This document shows positions 6,531 to 15,845 of a stretch of 64,000 nt of DNA, piece by piece (the first letter of the stretch is position 1; each line of letters starts with the position of its first letter). The notes beneath the pieces were generated by a model. It made no database searches, was not told where the DNA came from, and saw only the letters and a program-made list of their open reading frames with translations. This DNA comes from Streptomyces dysideae (lineage in GTDB: Bacteria; Actinomycetota; Actinomycetes; Streptomycetales; Streptomycetaceae), in contig NZ_KQ949090.1 of the NCBI RefSeq assembly GCF_001514305.1, positions 1 to 64,000 of the forward strand, read 5' to 3'. The translations under genes were made by a program, and so were the position numbers.

Positions 6531-9500
6531 ATGACCGACACCGGCCAGGTTCCGGGCGAGGGACTGCCGGAGAACGCAGGCATGGTGGAGCAGCCGGGCG
6601 TCCCCGCACACGGCACGTACACCTACCTCTCCGAGACCACCGCCGAGGACGAAGACCTGTTGCTGCTGCCCGGCGCCCAGGGCGCGTGGGGCAACGAGGT
6701 AGCCCCGCCGGCGCCGGAGCCGGTCGTCGAGGCCGTCCACGAACCCGGCCCGCACGAGATGTCCGGCCGCGACAGCGGCTCGGTCGACCTCAGCGGGGTC
6801 CGCCTGCCCAACCCGACGCCCCCCACGGCCCCTTCGGTGCCGATCCCGCCCATCACCCCGCGCCGCCCGCTCCACCTGGGCCCGCCGATCCCCGACGCCT
6901 CCGCCAGCCCGGTCCGCTCCCTCGCCGACCGCGGCGCCGTAGGCGCACCCGTACGCCGGCCCGGCCCCGAGTACCTCGACGTCCCCCAGCACCGCGAGGC
7001 CGCCCCCCGGGCCGCGACACCGTGGGGCGCCCCGGCCCCCGCCCAGGTGGGCACCGAGGCACCGGCTGCGGAAACGGTTGTCCCGACCTCTGCCCAGAGC
7101 ACCGAGCCGACGGGCACGGCCCAGGCGGTCGCGACCCGCGTCGCGACCGAGGCCGACACGCCGACACCGCAGGAGAATGTGCACGCCGGGCACGAGCCGG
7201 TGGGCGGAGAGGCTGCGCCTGGGGCTGTGCCGGTTGCTGGGGTGGCGTATGGCCCGGACGGTGGGCTGACGCCGGTCGCGGGCGGTGAGCTGGGTGCTGG
7301 GCTTGGGCCGGATGCGGGTCAGGTCCCGGAGGCTCGGGATACGCCGGGTGCCGGGTCTGGTCCGGACGCCGGTCAGGTGCCGGGAGTTGGTCAGGTGCCC
7401 GTGGCTGAGGTCGTGCCCGGTGCCGGGCCGACGGCTGGGCTTGGGCTGGATGCCGGTCAGGTACCGGAGGTTGAGATTGCCCCCGGTGCTGGGACGGTGG
7501 CTGGGCTTGGTCCCGATGCCGGTCAGGTGCCGGGCGTCGGTGAGGTGCCGATGGCTGGGGGTGGGCCGGTTGCCGGGCTTGGGCCGGACGCCGATCAGGT
7601 GCCCGTAGCCGGGCTTGGTCCCGATGTCGGTCAGGTGCAGGTGCCTGGTGCTGAGCCTGTAGCTGGTCCTGGTCCGGGTGTCGGTCAGGTGCCGGTGGCT
7701 GGGGGGGCGTCGGTTGCCGGGCTTGGGCCGGAAGCCGGTCAGGTACTGGAAGCTGATGTCGTGCCGGGTGGTGAGCCCGTCGCCGGGCTTGGACCGGATG
7801 CGGGTCAGGTACCGGTGGCCGGGGGTGTGCCGGGTGCTGGGGCTGGTCCGGACGCCGGTCAGGTGCCGGGTGTTGGTCAGGTGCCCGTGGCTGAGGTGGT
7901 GCCCGGTGCTGGGCCGACGGCTGAGCTTGGGCCGGATGCCGGTCAGGTGGCGGTGGCCGGCGATGCGTCGGGTGCTGGGCAGGTGCCAGTAGCAGGGGGT
8001 GGTCCGGGCGCCGGTCAGACGCCGGCCGACGGGCAGGTTCTGGACGCCGGGGAGGTCCCCGGACCTGGGCAGGTTCAGGACGCCGGGGAGAACCCGGGTG
8101 CTGGGCACGTTCAGGGTGCCGGCGGGGTTCCGGTGGCCGGGCAGGTTCCGGGCGCCGGGGAGGACGCGGTGGCTGGAACTGGTTCGGATGCCGGAGGTGA
8201 CCCGGTGCACGAGGGCCACTCGGAGGCCGGTCAGGCTCCCGCGACTGTCGGTGTTGCGGCCGCCGGTGAGATGCCCGCCGCTGCGGCGGACGCCGTTCCC
8301 GCCGCGGGCGTAGGACACACCCCAGAGGCCGGTGCCGCCCCGGACGCGGGGCGGGGCCCCGAGCCCGTACAGGCCGCCGAGGCCATGGCCGTAGTTGAGG
8401 GTGGGCAGGTGCCCGAGGCCGTCGCGGCTGAGGCCATGCCGGTTGCGGAGCCGTCCGCGCAGGCCGCGGAGACACCGGTTCCTGAGACGCCCGCGCCGGA
8501 AGCCGCGCCGCTCCCTGAGGCCGTACAGCCCGCAGCCGAGCCCCTCGCGCCGCAGGCTGCTCAGCCCGCCGAAGCCCCCGTGGCCGAAGCGCCCGCGCCG
8601 GAGGCAGCGCCCGCCTCGACGGCACCCGACGCCGCACAGCCCGCCGACGCCGCCGCCCCTACCGAGGACGCCTCCACAGCCGTAACCGCCGAGCCGTCCT
8701 CGCAACCGACGACGACCGCCGAACAGCCCGCACCGGGCCAGCCCGGGATCCCCCTCCAGGACCCCCAGCAGGCACAGTCCCCGGCACAGGACGTTCCGTC
8801 ACAGCCGGCACCCGCAGACGCCGAAGCACGGACCGTGACGGAGGCCCCCGTGCCCCCCACCGAAGCGGAAGCCCACATGGCAGACCCCGCAGCCCACATC
8901 CCGGACACCCTCGCCCCCCACCCCTACGTCGCCGACCCCGCCGGCCCGCAGCTCCGCTCTCCGGAGTCCACCGCGCCCGCCGAGCAGATCCAGGCCGACG
9001 CCACCGCCCCCCTCCCGCCCGGCATCCCCCCGGAGCCCCACCCGGACCAGCCCCTCGGCCAGTTCGTCCCGGTCGAGGGATCCGTGCCGACCACCCCGCA
9101 CCTCGCGCCGACCCCGCCCCAGCCGATCACCCTCCCCACGGAGGAACAGGCCCCCACGGTCCCCACCCCGCGCGAGGGCGACCCCGAACTCGTACAGCAC
9201 GCGGAGGACCTGGACACCCGGGCCGCCGATCAGGAAGACCCGCAGGACCAGGAAGAAATGAGCGCGGCCGCCGTGGAAGAAGTACGACAGTCCACCGGCC
9301 CGGCCGCGCCCGGCTACGACGACGCCGAGCGCGAGGCCGTCCTCAAGGTCATGCGTGAACGCCGCGACATCCGCAACGGCTTCCGCAGCGACCCGATCCC
9401 GCACGAGGTACTGCTCCGCGTCCTGGAGGCGGCCCACACCGCACCCTCCGTCGGCCACTCGCAGCCCTGGGACTTCGTCGTCATCCGGTCCGCCGACACC

Positions 9501-11030
9501 CGGCGCACCATGCACGAACTGGCCATGCGCCAGCGCGACGCATACGCGAAGTCCCTCCCCAAGGGCCGCGCGAAGCAGTTCAAGGAACTGAAGATCGAGG
9601 CCATCCTCGACACCCCGGTGAACATCGTCGTCACCGCCGACCCCACCCGCGGCGGCCGCCACACCCTTGGCCGGCACACCCAGCCGCAGATGGCGCCGTA
9701 CTCCTCCGCCCTCGCCGTCGAGAACCTCTGGCTCGCCGCCCGCGCCGAAGGCCTCGGCGTCGGCTGGGTCAGCTTCTTCGACGAGCGCGAGATGGTCCGC
9801 ACCCTCGGCCTGCCCGAACACCTCGATGTGGTCGCCTACCTCTGCGTGGGCTACGTCGACGAGTTCCCGGACGAGCCCGAGCTGATGCAGGCGGGCTGGT
9901 CCAAGCGCCGCCCGCTGTCCTGGGTGGTCCACGAGGAGACGTACGGCCGCCGCGCCCTGCCCGGAGAGGAACCGCACGACCTGCTCGCCGAGACCGTAGC
10001 CCAGATCCGTCCGCTCGACGCAAAGGCCCTCGGGGAGGCCTGGGAGCGCCAGAAGCGGATGACCAAGCCCGCCGGAGCCCTCGGCATGCTGGAGATCATC
10101 TCCGCGCAGCTGTCCGGTCTGTCCCGCCAGTGCCCGCCGCCGATCCCGGAGCCCGCGGCCGTCGCGGTCTTCGCCGGTGACCACGGTGTCCACGCCCAGG
10201 GCGTGACCCCCTGGCCGCAGGAGGTGACGGCCCAGATGGTGGCCAACTTCCTCGGCGGCGGCGCGGTCTGCAACGCCTTCGCGAGCCAGGTGGGCGCCGA
10301 GGTCTGCGTCGTGGACGTGGGCGTCGCCTCCGACCTCCCGGCCACGCCCGGCCTGCTGCCCCGCAAGGTCCGCGCGGGCACGTCGGACATGACGACGGGC
10401 CCGGCGATGACCCGCGAGGAGGCCAAGCAGGCCATCGAGGTGGGCATCGAGACGGCCCGCGACCTGGTGGCGGCCGGCAACAAGGCCCTGCTCACCGGTG
10501 AGATGGGCATCGCGAACACGACCGCGTCCGCCGCCCTGATCTCGGTCTTCACGGGCGCGGATCCGGCCGAGGTGACGGGCCGGGGCACCGGCATCAACGA
10601 CGAGACGCTGGCCCGCAAGACCGAAGTGGTCCGCCGCGCCCTCGAACTCCACCAGCCCGACCCGGCCGACCCCATCGGCGTCCTCGCCGCGATCGGCGGC
10701 TTCGAACACGCGGCGATCGTCGGCCTCCTCCTCGGCGGCGCGTCCCTGCGTACGCCGGTGATCCTGGACGGCGTCAGCGCGGGCGCCGCGGCCCTGGTGG
10801 CCCGCGCGATCGCCCCCGAGGTCCTGGCGGCCTGCATCGCCGGCCACCGCAGCGCGGAACCGGGCCACGTGGCAGCCCTGAACAAGCTCGGGCTGCGCCC
10901 CCTGGTCGACCTCGACCTCCGCCTCGGCGAGGGCACGGGCGCCCTGCTGGCCCTCCCCCTGGTCCAGAGCACGGCACGCGCCATGCACGAGGTGGCGACA
11001 TTCGACTCGGCGGGGGTAACTGAGAAGTAG
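6531..11030 (+). CDS. cobT: Repeat-rich BluB-like/CobT fusion (DMB synthase + nicotinate-nucleotide:DMB phosphoribosyltransferase)
   Basis: 1499 aa from ATG 6531 (GAGGGG eight bases upstream). Lower-ligand assembly of cobalamin. Residues 1-~930 are disordered and rich in Pro, Ala and Gly. Within them ~220-590 is a degenerate G-x-GPDAGQVP repeat with about sixteen GQV cores. Residues ~934-1137 are a nitroreductase fold of the BluB type (RRDIRNGFRSDPIPHEVL, APSVGHSQPWDFV), which in the family splits FMNH2 to 5,6-dimethylbenzimidazole. Residues ~1150-1499 are CobT, which makes alpha-ribazole phosphate: KPAGALGMLE, VFAGDHGVHAQGV, and the catalytic glutamate in RLGEGTGA. Repeat-region codons are richer in GGT/GTG than the flanks. 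CobT alone is usually ~350 aa. Confidence 0.88.
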   Translation: MTDTGQVPGEGLPENAGMVEQPGVPAHGTYTYLSETTAEDEDLLLLPGAQGAWGNEVAPPAPEPVVEAVHEPGPHEMSGRDSGSVDLSGVRLPNPTPPTAPSVPIPPITPRRPLHLGPPIPDASASPVRSLADRGAVGAPVRRPGPEYLDVPQHREAAPRAATPWGAPAPAQVGTEAPAAETVVPTSAQSTEPTGTAQAVATRVATEADTPTPQENVHAGHEPVGGEAAPGAVPVAGVAYGPDGGLTPVAGGELGAGLGPDAGQVPEARDTPGAGSGPDAGQVPGVGQVPVAEVVPGAGPTAGLGLDAGQVPEVEIAPGAGTVAGLGPDAGQVPGVGEVPMAGGGPVAGLGPDADQVPVAGLGPDVGQVQVPGAEPVAGPGPGVGQVPVAGGASVAGLGPEAGQVLEADVVPGGEPVAGLGPDAGQVPVAGGVPGAGAGPDAGQVPGVGQVPVAEVVPGAGPTAELGPDAGQVAVAGDASGAGQVPVAGGGPGAGQTPADGQVLDAGEVPGPGQVQDAGENPGAGHVQGAGGVPVAGQVPGAGEDAVAGTGSDAGGDPVHEGHSEAGQAPATVGVAAAGEMPAAAADAVPAAGVGHTPEAGAAPDAGRGPEPVQAAEAMAVVEGGQVPEAVAAEAMPVAEPSAQAAETPVPETPAPEAAPLPEAVQPAAEPLAPQAAQPAEAPVAEAPAPEAAPASTAPDAAQPADAAAPTEDASTAVTAEPSSQPTTTAEQPAPGQPGIPLQDPQQAQSPAQDVPSQPAPADAEARTVTEAPVPPTEAEAHMADPAAHIPDTLAPHPYVADPAGPQLRSPESTAPAEQIQADATAPLPPGIPPEPHPDQPLGQFVPVEGSVPTTPHLAPTPPQPITLPTEEQAPTVPTPREGDPELVQHAEDLDTRAADQEDPQDQEEMSAAAVEEVRQSTGPAAPGYDDAEREAVLKVMRERRDIRNGFRSDPIPHEVLLRVLEAAHTAPSVGHSQPWDFVVIRSADTRRTMHELAMRQRDAYAKSLPKGRAKQFKELKIEAILDTPVNIVVTADPTRGGRHTLGRHTQPQMAPYSSALAVENLWLAARAEGLGVGWVSFFDEREMVRTLGLPEHLDVVAYLCVGYVDEFPDEPELMQAGWSKRRPLSWVVHEETYGRRALPGEEPHDLLAETVAQIRPLDAKALGEAWERQKRMTKPAGALGMLEIISAQLSGLSRQCPPPIPEPAAVAVFAGDHGVHAQGVTPWPQEVTAQMVANFLGGGAVCNAFASQVGAEVCVVDVGVASDLPATPGLLPRKVRAGTSDMTTGPAMTREEAKQAIEVGIETARDLVAAGNKALLTGEMGIANTTASAALISVFTGADPAEVTGRGTGINDETLARKTEVVRRALELHQPDPADPIGVLAAIGGFEHAAIVGLLLGGASLRTPVILDGVSAGAAALVARAIAPEVLAACIAGHRSAEPGHVAALNKLGLRPLVDLDLRLGEGTGALLALPLVQSTARAMHEVATFDSAGVTEK
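7190..8290 (+). repeat. Degenerate GQVP-type coding repeat in cobT
   Basis: Decapeptide-like unit G-L-G-P-D-A-G-Q-V-P repeated with drift. A long near-identical block starting TCCGGACGCCGGTCAGGTGC occurs at 7361 and again at 7847, 486 nt (162 codons) apart, which shows segmental duplication within the array. Confidence 0.8.
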
Positions 11031-11070
11031 CGGTCACCGCATCGGAGCAGCGGTCACCGCAACGCAGGCA

Positions 11071-11146
11071 GGGGGACTCCGGGACTGCAGTCCCGCCCCC
11101 TCGTTCGCCTGCCGCGGTCGTGGGCAGGCGTTCCGCACGGCGGAAC
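11071..11146 (+). terminator. Hairpin cluster after cobT
   Basis: Three consecutive inverted repeats: 11071-11100 (GGGGG...CCCCC with a central palindrome GGGACTGCAGTCCC), 11107-11129 (GCCTGCC/GGGCAGGC) and 11130-11146 (GTTCCGC/GCGGAAC). Together they probably end cobT transcription before the cysG-like gene. Confidence 0.55.
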
Positions 11147-11279
11147 GGGTGCCGCCCACCTCCTCCCCACACCCGGCATCACAGCTCAGCCACCGGACAC
11201 CCGATCCGCCACGCTCACCCGCACCTTAAAATCCGCACGTCAGGGCCACCGAACAGCCGCAAAGAGGAGCCGCACCCTC

Positions 11280-12512
11280 ATGGCCGAACACCCCGCCTAC
11301 CCCGTAGGCCTCCGCCTCACCGGCCGCAGGGTCGTCGTCCTCGGCGGCGGCCAGGTCGCCCAGCGCCGCCTCCCGGCACTGATCGCGGCGGGCGCGGACA
11401 TCCACCTCGTATCCCCCGAGGCCACCCCCTCCGTGGAGGCGATGGCGGACGCGGGCGAGATCACCTGGGAGAAGCGCCCATACGCCGAAGGCGACCTCGC
11501 CGAAGCCTGGTACGCCCTGATCGCCACCAGCGACACCGAGGCGAACGCCCGAGCCTCCGCCGAGGCAGAGGCGCACCGCGTCTGGTGCGTCCGTTCCGAC
11601 GACGCCGACGCGGCCACCGCCTGGACCCCGGCCACGGGCCACAGCGAGGGTGTCACGGTCGCCGTACTCACCACGGACGCCCGCGGCCGCGACCCCCGCC
11701 ACACCGCGGCCATCCGTGACGCGGTCGTCGAAGGCCTCCGCGACGGCACCCTCGTCGCCCCCCACCACCGCACCCGCACCGCGGGCGTCGCCCTCGTCGG
11801 CGGCGGCCCCGGCGACCCGGACCTGATCACGGTCCGCGGCCGCCGCCTCCTCGCCGAGGCCGACGTCGTCATCGCCGACCGCCTCGGCCCCCGCGACCTC
11901 CTCGCCGAACTCCCGCCGCACGTCGAGGTGATCGACGCGGCGAAGATCCCGTACGGCCGTTTCATGGCCCAGGAGGCCATCAACAACGCCCTGATCGAAC
12001 ACGCCAAGCAGGGCAAGTCCGTCGTACGCCTCAAGGGCGGCGACCCCTACGTCTACGGCCGCGGCATGGAAGAGGTCCAGGCTCTGGCCGAGGCGGGCAT
12101 CCCGTGCACGGTCGTCCCCGGCATCTCCAGCTCGATCTCGGTCCCGGGCGCGGCCGGCATCCCGGTCACCCACCGTGGCGTCGCCCACGAGTTCACAGTG
12201 GTCAGCGGACACGTGGCCCCCGACGACGAACGCTCGCTCGTCGACTGGCCGTCCCTCGCCAAGCTCACCGGCACGCTGGTGATCCTCATGGGCGTCGACA
12301 AGATCGGCCGGATCGCCGAGACCCTGATCGCCCACGGCAAGCGGGCCGACACCCCCGTCGCCCTGATCCAGGAGGGCACGACCGCCGCCCAGCGCCGCGT
12401 CGACGCGACCCTCGCGACGGTCGCCGAGACGGTCCGTACGCAGGAGGTCAAGCCCCCGGCGGTCATCATCATCGGCGAGGTCGTGAACGTCGGCCCGCAG
12501 GCATCCGAGTAA
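11280..12512 (+). CDS. cobA: Precorrin-2 dehydrogenase / uroporphyrinogen-III C-methyltransferase (CysG-like fusion)
   Basis: 410 aa, ATG 11280, AAAGAGGAG about 12 nt upstream. Makes precorrin-2 (SAM-dependent methylation of uroporphyrinogen III at C2 and C7) and oxidises it, feeding both siroheme and cobalamin. Residues ~10-150 form the NAD-binding dehydrogenase (VVVLGGGQVAQRRLPALIAAGA). Residues ~165-405 form the methyltransferase (VALVGGGPGDPDLITVRGRRL, RLKGGDPYVYGRG, VPGISSSISVPGAAGIPVTHRG, ILMGVDK). The ferrochelatase dimerisation insert of enterobacterial CysG is reduced. In Streptomyces this gene is often called cobA or cysG. Confidence 0.9.
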   Translation: MAEHPAYPVGLRLTGRRVVVLGGGQVAQRRLPALIAAGADIHLVSPEATPSVEAMADAGEITWEKRPYAEGDLAEAWYALIATSDTEANARASAEAEAHRVWCVRSDDADAATAWTPATGHSEGVTVAVLTTDARGRDPRHTAAIRDAVVEGLRDGTLVAPHHRTRTAGVALVGGGPGDPDLITVRGRRLLAEADVVIADRLGPRDLLAELPPHVEVIDAAKIPYGRFMAQEAINNALIEHAKQGKSVVRLKGGDPYVYGRGMEEVQALAEAGIPCTVVPGISSSISVPGAAGIPVTHRGVAHEFTVVSGHVAPDDERSLVDWPSLAKLTGTLVILMGVDKIGRIAETLIAHGKRADTPVALIQEGTTAAQRRVDATLATVAETVRTQEVKPPAVIIIGEVVNVGPQASE

Positions 12513-12576
12513 CCGCGGGTAACTCAACCCGTTCCCAGCCGTTGGCACCGCACCCAGGACAAGGCAGTATCACCCT

Positions 12577-13395
12577 GTGGCCGATCTCATCACCGTCGAG
12601 GACCCCGACGACCCGCGCCTGCGCGACTACACGGGCCTGACCGACGTAGAACTGCGCCGCAAGCGCGAACCGGCCGAGGGCCTGTTCATCGCCGAGGGCG
12701 AGAAGGTCATCAGAAGAGCCAAGGAAGCCGGCTACGAGATGCGGTCGATGCTGCTCTCGGCCAAGTGGGTCGACGTCATGCGCGACGTCATCGACGAACT
12801 CCCGGCCCCGGTGTACGCGGTCAGCCCGGAACTCGCCGAGCAGGTCACCGGCTACCACGTGCACCGCGGCGCGCTCGCCTCCATGCAGCGCAAGCCGCTC
12901 CCGACGGCCACCGACCTCCTCCAGACCGCCCGCCGGGTGGTGGTCATGGAGTCGGTCAACGACCACACCAACATCGGCGCGATCTTCCGTTCGGCCGCCG
13001 CCCTCGGCATGGACGCGGTCCTGCTCTCCCCGGACTGCGCCGACCCCCTCTACCGCCGCAGCGTCAAGGTCTCGATGGGCGCGGTCTTCTCCGTCCCGTA
13101 CGCCCGCCTCGACACCTGGCCCAAGGGCCTGGAGTCGGTCCGCGAGGCCGGCTTCACGCTCCTCGCGCTCACCCCGGACGAGAAGGCGAGGAGCCTCGAC
13201 GAGGCCGCACCGCACCGGATGGACCGGGTCGCCCTGATGCTCGGCGCCGAGGGCGACGGCCTGTCCACACAGGCCCTGGTCGCGGCCGACGAGTGGGTCC
13301 GCATCCCCATGTCCCACGGCGTCGACTCCCTCAACGTCGGCGCGGCGGCCGCGGTCGCCTTCTACGCGGTGGCCACCGGCCGCCCCCGGAACTAG
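12577..13395 (+). CDS. TrmH-family RNA 2'-O-methyltransferase
   Basis: 272 aa, GTG start. SpoU/TrmH (SPOUT) methyltransferase that modifies a ribose 2'-OH in rRNA or tRNA. The N-terminal ~110 residues are the substrate-binding domain (EGLFIAEGEKVIRRAKEAG, VTGYHVHRGALASMQR). The catalytic knot has motif 1 ESVNDHTNIGAIFRSAAALG, motif 2 LMLGAEGDGLS and motif 3 IPMSHGVDSLNVGAAAAVAF. The exact target nucleotide is not readable. The Nudix gene follows after 4 bp. Confidence 0.88.
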   Translation: MADLITVEDPDDPRLRDYTGLTDVELRRKREPAEGLFIAEGEKVIRRAKEAGYEMRSMLLSAKWVDVMRDVIDELPAPVYAVSPELAEQVTGYHVHRGALASMQRKPLPTATDLLQTARRVVVMESVNDHTNIGAIFRSAAALGMDAVLLSPDCADPLYRRSVKVSMGAVFSVPYARLDTWPKGLESVREAGFTLLALTPDEKARSLDEAAPHRMDRVALMLGAEGDGLSTQALVAADEWVRIPMSHGVDSLNVGAAAAVAFYAVATGRPRN

Positions 13396-13399
13396 CGCG

Positions 13400-13801
13400 A
13401 TGCCCACGACGCCCCAGCGCCAGGCGATCGTCGCGGTCATCCTCCGCGCCGACCGCGTCCTCGCCGTCCGCCGCGGCCCCGGCGTGGTCCGCCCCGGCTA
13501 CTGGCAACCCCTCAGCGGCAAGATCGAACCGGGGGAGTCCCAGCAGGAGGCCGTGATCCGGGAGGTCCGCGAAGAGGTCGGCCTCACCGTCGTCCCCCTG
13601 GCGAAGGTCTGGGAGTCGGAGACCGACGACGGCACCTTCCGCCTCCACTGGTGGACGGCGAAGGCCGACGCCGGCGAGGTGGTCCCCGACCCCCGCGAGG
13701 TCGCCGAGACCCGCTGGGTCACGGCGGAGCAATTCCTGCGCCTCGACCCGGTCTTCGAAGGTGACCGGGAGTTCTTCGAACGGATCCTGCCGGAGCTGTA
13801 G
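13400..13801 (+). CDS. Nudix hydrolase
   Basis: 133 aa, ATG 13400, four bases after the methyltransferase stop, so probably co-transcribed. Hydrolyses nucleoside diphosphates linked to another moiety. The Nudix box fits G-x5-E-x7-REVREEVGL around residues 39-61. Single-domain, close to the family minimum; could be a MutT-like house-cleaning enzyme or act on another nucleotide. Convergent with the kinase gene, stop codons 3 bp apart. Confidence 0.88.
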   Translation: MPTTPQRQAIVAVILRADRVLAVRRGPGVVRPGYWQPLSGKIEPGESQQEAVIREVREEVGLTVVPLAKVWESETDDGTFRLHWWTAKADAGEVVPDPREVAETRWVTAEQFLRLDPVFEGDREFFERILPEL

Positions 13802-13804
13802 GCC

Positions 13805-15205
13805 CTACTCGGCCGCGTCGAAAGGGGATCCGCGGTCCGTCTTCTGCACCTGTTCATGCCCTTGCTGCTGGTTCCGTACGACGTCCCCGGCGCCGCCGAG
13901 CCCCCGCTGCGGCCCCTGGCAGCCCTGCGCCGCCGCGATGCCGAGCGCGACGAGCAGCGTCACCACCACGAACACGAACAGCCGCTGCCGCAGCAGTTGC
14001 GGATTGGCCGGCCGCCGACCCGTCCCCGTGGTCCGGGGGGCCGGACGACCGGCACCACTGCGCGGCGGCGCGGACCGGTTCCCGTTGCCGGGCCGCGTGG
14101 AGTTCCGCTGCACGGGCGTGGGCCGGGGGGCCCCGGACCGGGAGGACGAGGCGGAACCGCCGCGCGACGGGGCGGGCCCGCGCGAGGCGCCGTTGCTCCG
14201 CGGAGCGCCGCCGGTCCCCCTGGGCGGAGGGGTGCCCTGCGGACGCCGCTGGGCGCGCTGCTGCTCCGGGTAGCTGTCGGGGAGCCGCCCGGTGGGCCGG
14301 TCCGGCTCCCCCGTACGCGGCGCGGGCGGCCGTACCTCCCCGATCCCCTGGGCCTCCCGGGCCGCGATCTCCTTGAGCCGCAGCGACAGCTGAAGCGTGC
14401 TGGGCCGCTCCTCGGGGTCCTTCGCGAGACAGGCCCGTACGAGCGGAGCGAGCGCGTCGGGCACCCCGTGCAGCTGCGCCTCCTCGTGCACGACGCGGTA
14501 CAGCATCACCTCGGAACTGCCGTGCCCGAAGGGCGAGTCACCCATCGACGCGTACGCCAGGGTCGCCCCCAGTGCGAACACGTCCGTGGCCGGGGTGACG
14601 GCGGCGCCGCGCACCTGCTCCGGGGCGAGGAAGCCGGGCGACCCGACAGCGGTCCCCACATGCGTGAGCGTCGAGGCCCCCGTCGCCCAGGCGATGCCGA
14701 AGTCGATGATCCGCGGCCCCTTCGGGGACAGCAGGATGTTGGACGGCTTGAGATCCCGGTGCACGACCCCGGCCTCGTGCACGGCGACCAGCCCCTCGGA
14801 AAGGGCGGCACCGATCGAGGCGACCTCGGCCGCGCCCAGCGACCCCTCGTCGGCGACCTTGTCGTGCAGGGAGGGCCCGGGCACGTACTGAGTGGCGAAC
14901 CAGGGCCGATCAGCATCGAGGTCGGCGGCGACGAGGCGGGCCGTACACCCACCCCGGATCCGCCGTGCCGCCGAGACCTCACGCGCGAACCGCGACCGGA
15001 ACTCCTGATCCTCCGCCAGATCGGGCCGGATCACCTTCAGCGCGACCCGCTGCCCCTTCTTGTCGGAGCCCAGGTAGACGACGCCCATCCCGCCCGCGCC
15101 GAGCCGTCTGTGAAGCCTGAACGAGCCGACGACGCGCGGGTCCTCGCGCCTCAGGCGCATCATCGCCATGTTCATCCCCGCTGCCCGGTCCCTGTGACGA
15201 GCCAC
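13805..15205 (-). CDS. Membrane Ser/Thr protein kinase (PknB-like)
   Basis: 466 aa from the GTG at 15205; ATGs at 15175 and 15169 (MNMAMM) are equally possible starts. Kinase domain about 28-290: P-loop GAGGMGVVYLG, lysine in VALKVIRPD, catalytic HRDLKPSNILL, DFGIAWA in place of the usual DFG loop start, and APEQ. A Pro/Gly/Ser/Arg-rich linker (~295-420) follows. A single membrane helix RLFVFVVVTLLVALGIAAA lies near 425-445, with only a short external tail. No PASTA repeats are present, so the signal sensed is unknown. Confidence 0.88.
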   Translation of the reverse strand: MARHRDRAAGMNMAMMRLRREDPRVVGSFRLHRRLGAGGMGVVYLGSDKKGQRVALKVIRPDLAEDQEFRSRFAREVSAARRIRGGCTARLVAADLDADRPWFATQYVPGPSLHDKVADEGSLGAAEVASIGAALSEGLVAVHEAGVVHRDLKPSNILLSPKGPRIIDFGIAWATGASTLTHVGTAVGSPGFLAPEQVRGAAVTPATDVFALGATLAYASMGDSPFGHGSSEVMLYRVVHEEAQLHGVPDALAPLVRACLAKDPEERPSTLQLSLRLKEIAAREAQGIGEVRPPAPRTGEPDRPTGRLPDSYPEQQRAQRRPQGTPPPRGTGGAPRSNGASRGPAPSRGGSASSSRSGAPRPTPVQRNSTRPGNGNRSAPPRSGAGRPAPRTTGTGRRPANPQLLRQRLFVFVVVTLLVALGIAAAQGCQGPQRGLGGAGDVVRNQQQGHEQVQKTDRGSPFDAAE

Positions 15206-15371
15206 AGCTTACGTTTCCACGGCCGCCCGCGCGCAGAGGCCGCGCCCTCTCGGCCCGATCGATTGTCAGTGCCGGGTGGGAGACTTGAGGAGTGGTCAGG
15301 GAGCCGGTGAACAGGCCGACTTCGGCCTGCTGGCACTCCCAACCATCCGCCGAAGAAGGGGGATTGAACCC

Positions 15372-15647
15372 GTGAAGGGTGATCGCGTGGAGATAGTCGT
15401 GGACGCGGGGGACACGACCCGCACGTACGAGGTGGTGGCGAGCAGGGCGGGCCGCCGGGTGGAGACGGCGGTGCGCCGAGGAGTGGTGGAAGTGAGCGAA
15501 GTCACCCGGAGCGGCTCCGTGGTCCGCACGGCCCGCTTCATGGCGACCAGGGTCCTGGCACTGGTCGAACAGCCCGTTCCCCGAGAGGACAGCTCGGAGA
15601 AACCCGGGCACACCGGGCGCCCCCTCCGGGAAGACCCCGAGACCTAG
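15372..15647 (+). CDS. Small conserved hypothetical protein
   Basis: 91 aa from GTG 15372, with AAGAAGGGGG 9-18 nt upstream. The frame is open back to 15276 but the preceding residues look non-coding. Sequence is basic-acidic mixed with no signal or membrane segment (VEIVVDAGDTTRTYEVVASRAGRRVETAV). Predicted beta-rich cytoplasmic protein; I do not recognise a domain. Divergent from the kinase gene. Confidence 0.7.
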   Translation: MKGDRVEIVVDAGDTTRTYEVVASRAGRRVETAVRRGVVEVSEVTRSGSVVRTARFMATRVLALVEQPVPREDSSEKPGHTGRPLREDPET

Positions 15648-15845
15648 GTCTTCGTCTCCACCCAGGGGAGTACTCCGCAGGTCATGGCTCATCCTCCGGG
15701 AGGCCAGGCATTCGGTACGAGGGCATGACGCCCCGCGTCGCCCGCCCGCCTAGATTTGAGGTCAAGCGGCGGGTGCAGCACTCGTCCCCCGAGGTCAGAC
15801 ACCCGCCGCTGCCAACGACAACTGAGTTCGGTCAGGAGAGGGACC

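Noticed and set aside
6507..8705. A 732-codon open frame on the minus strand opposite the cobT repeat
   Set aside because: It mirrors the low-complexity GC-rich repeat on the other strand; no domain, no ribosome site, composition is a His/Arg/Gly artefact.
8799..10988. A 729-codon minus-strand frame opposite BluB/CobT
   Set aside because: Antisense shadow; the plus strand has clear CobT motifs.
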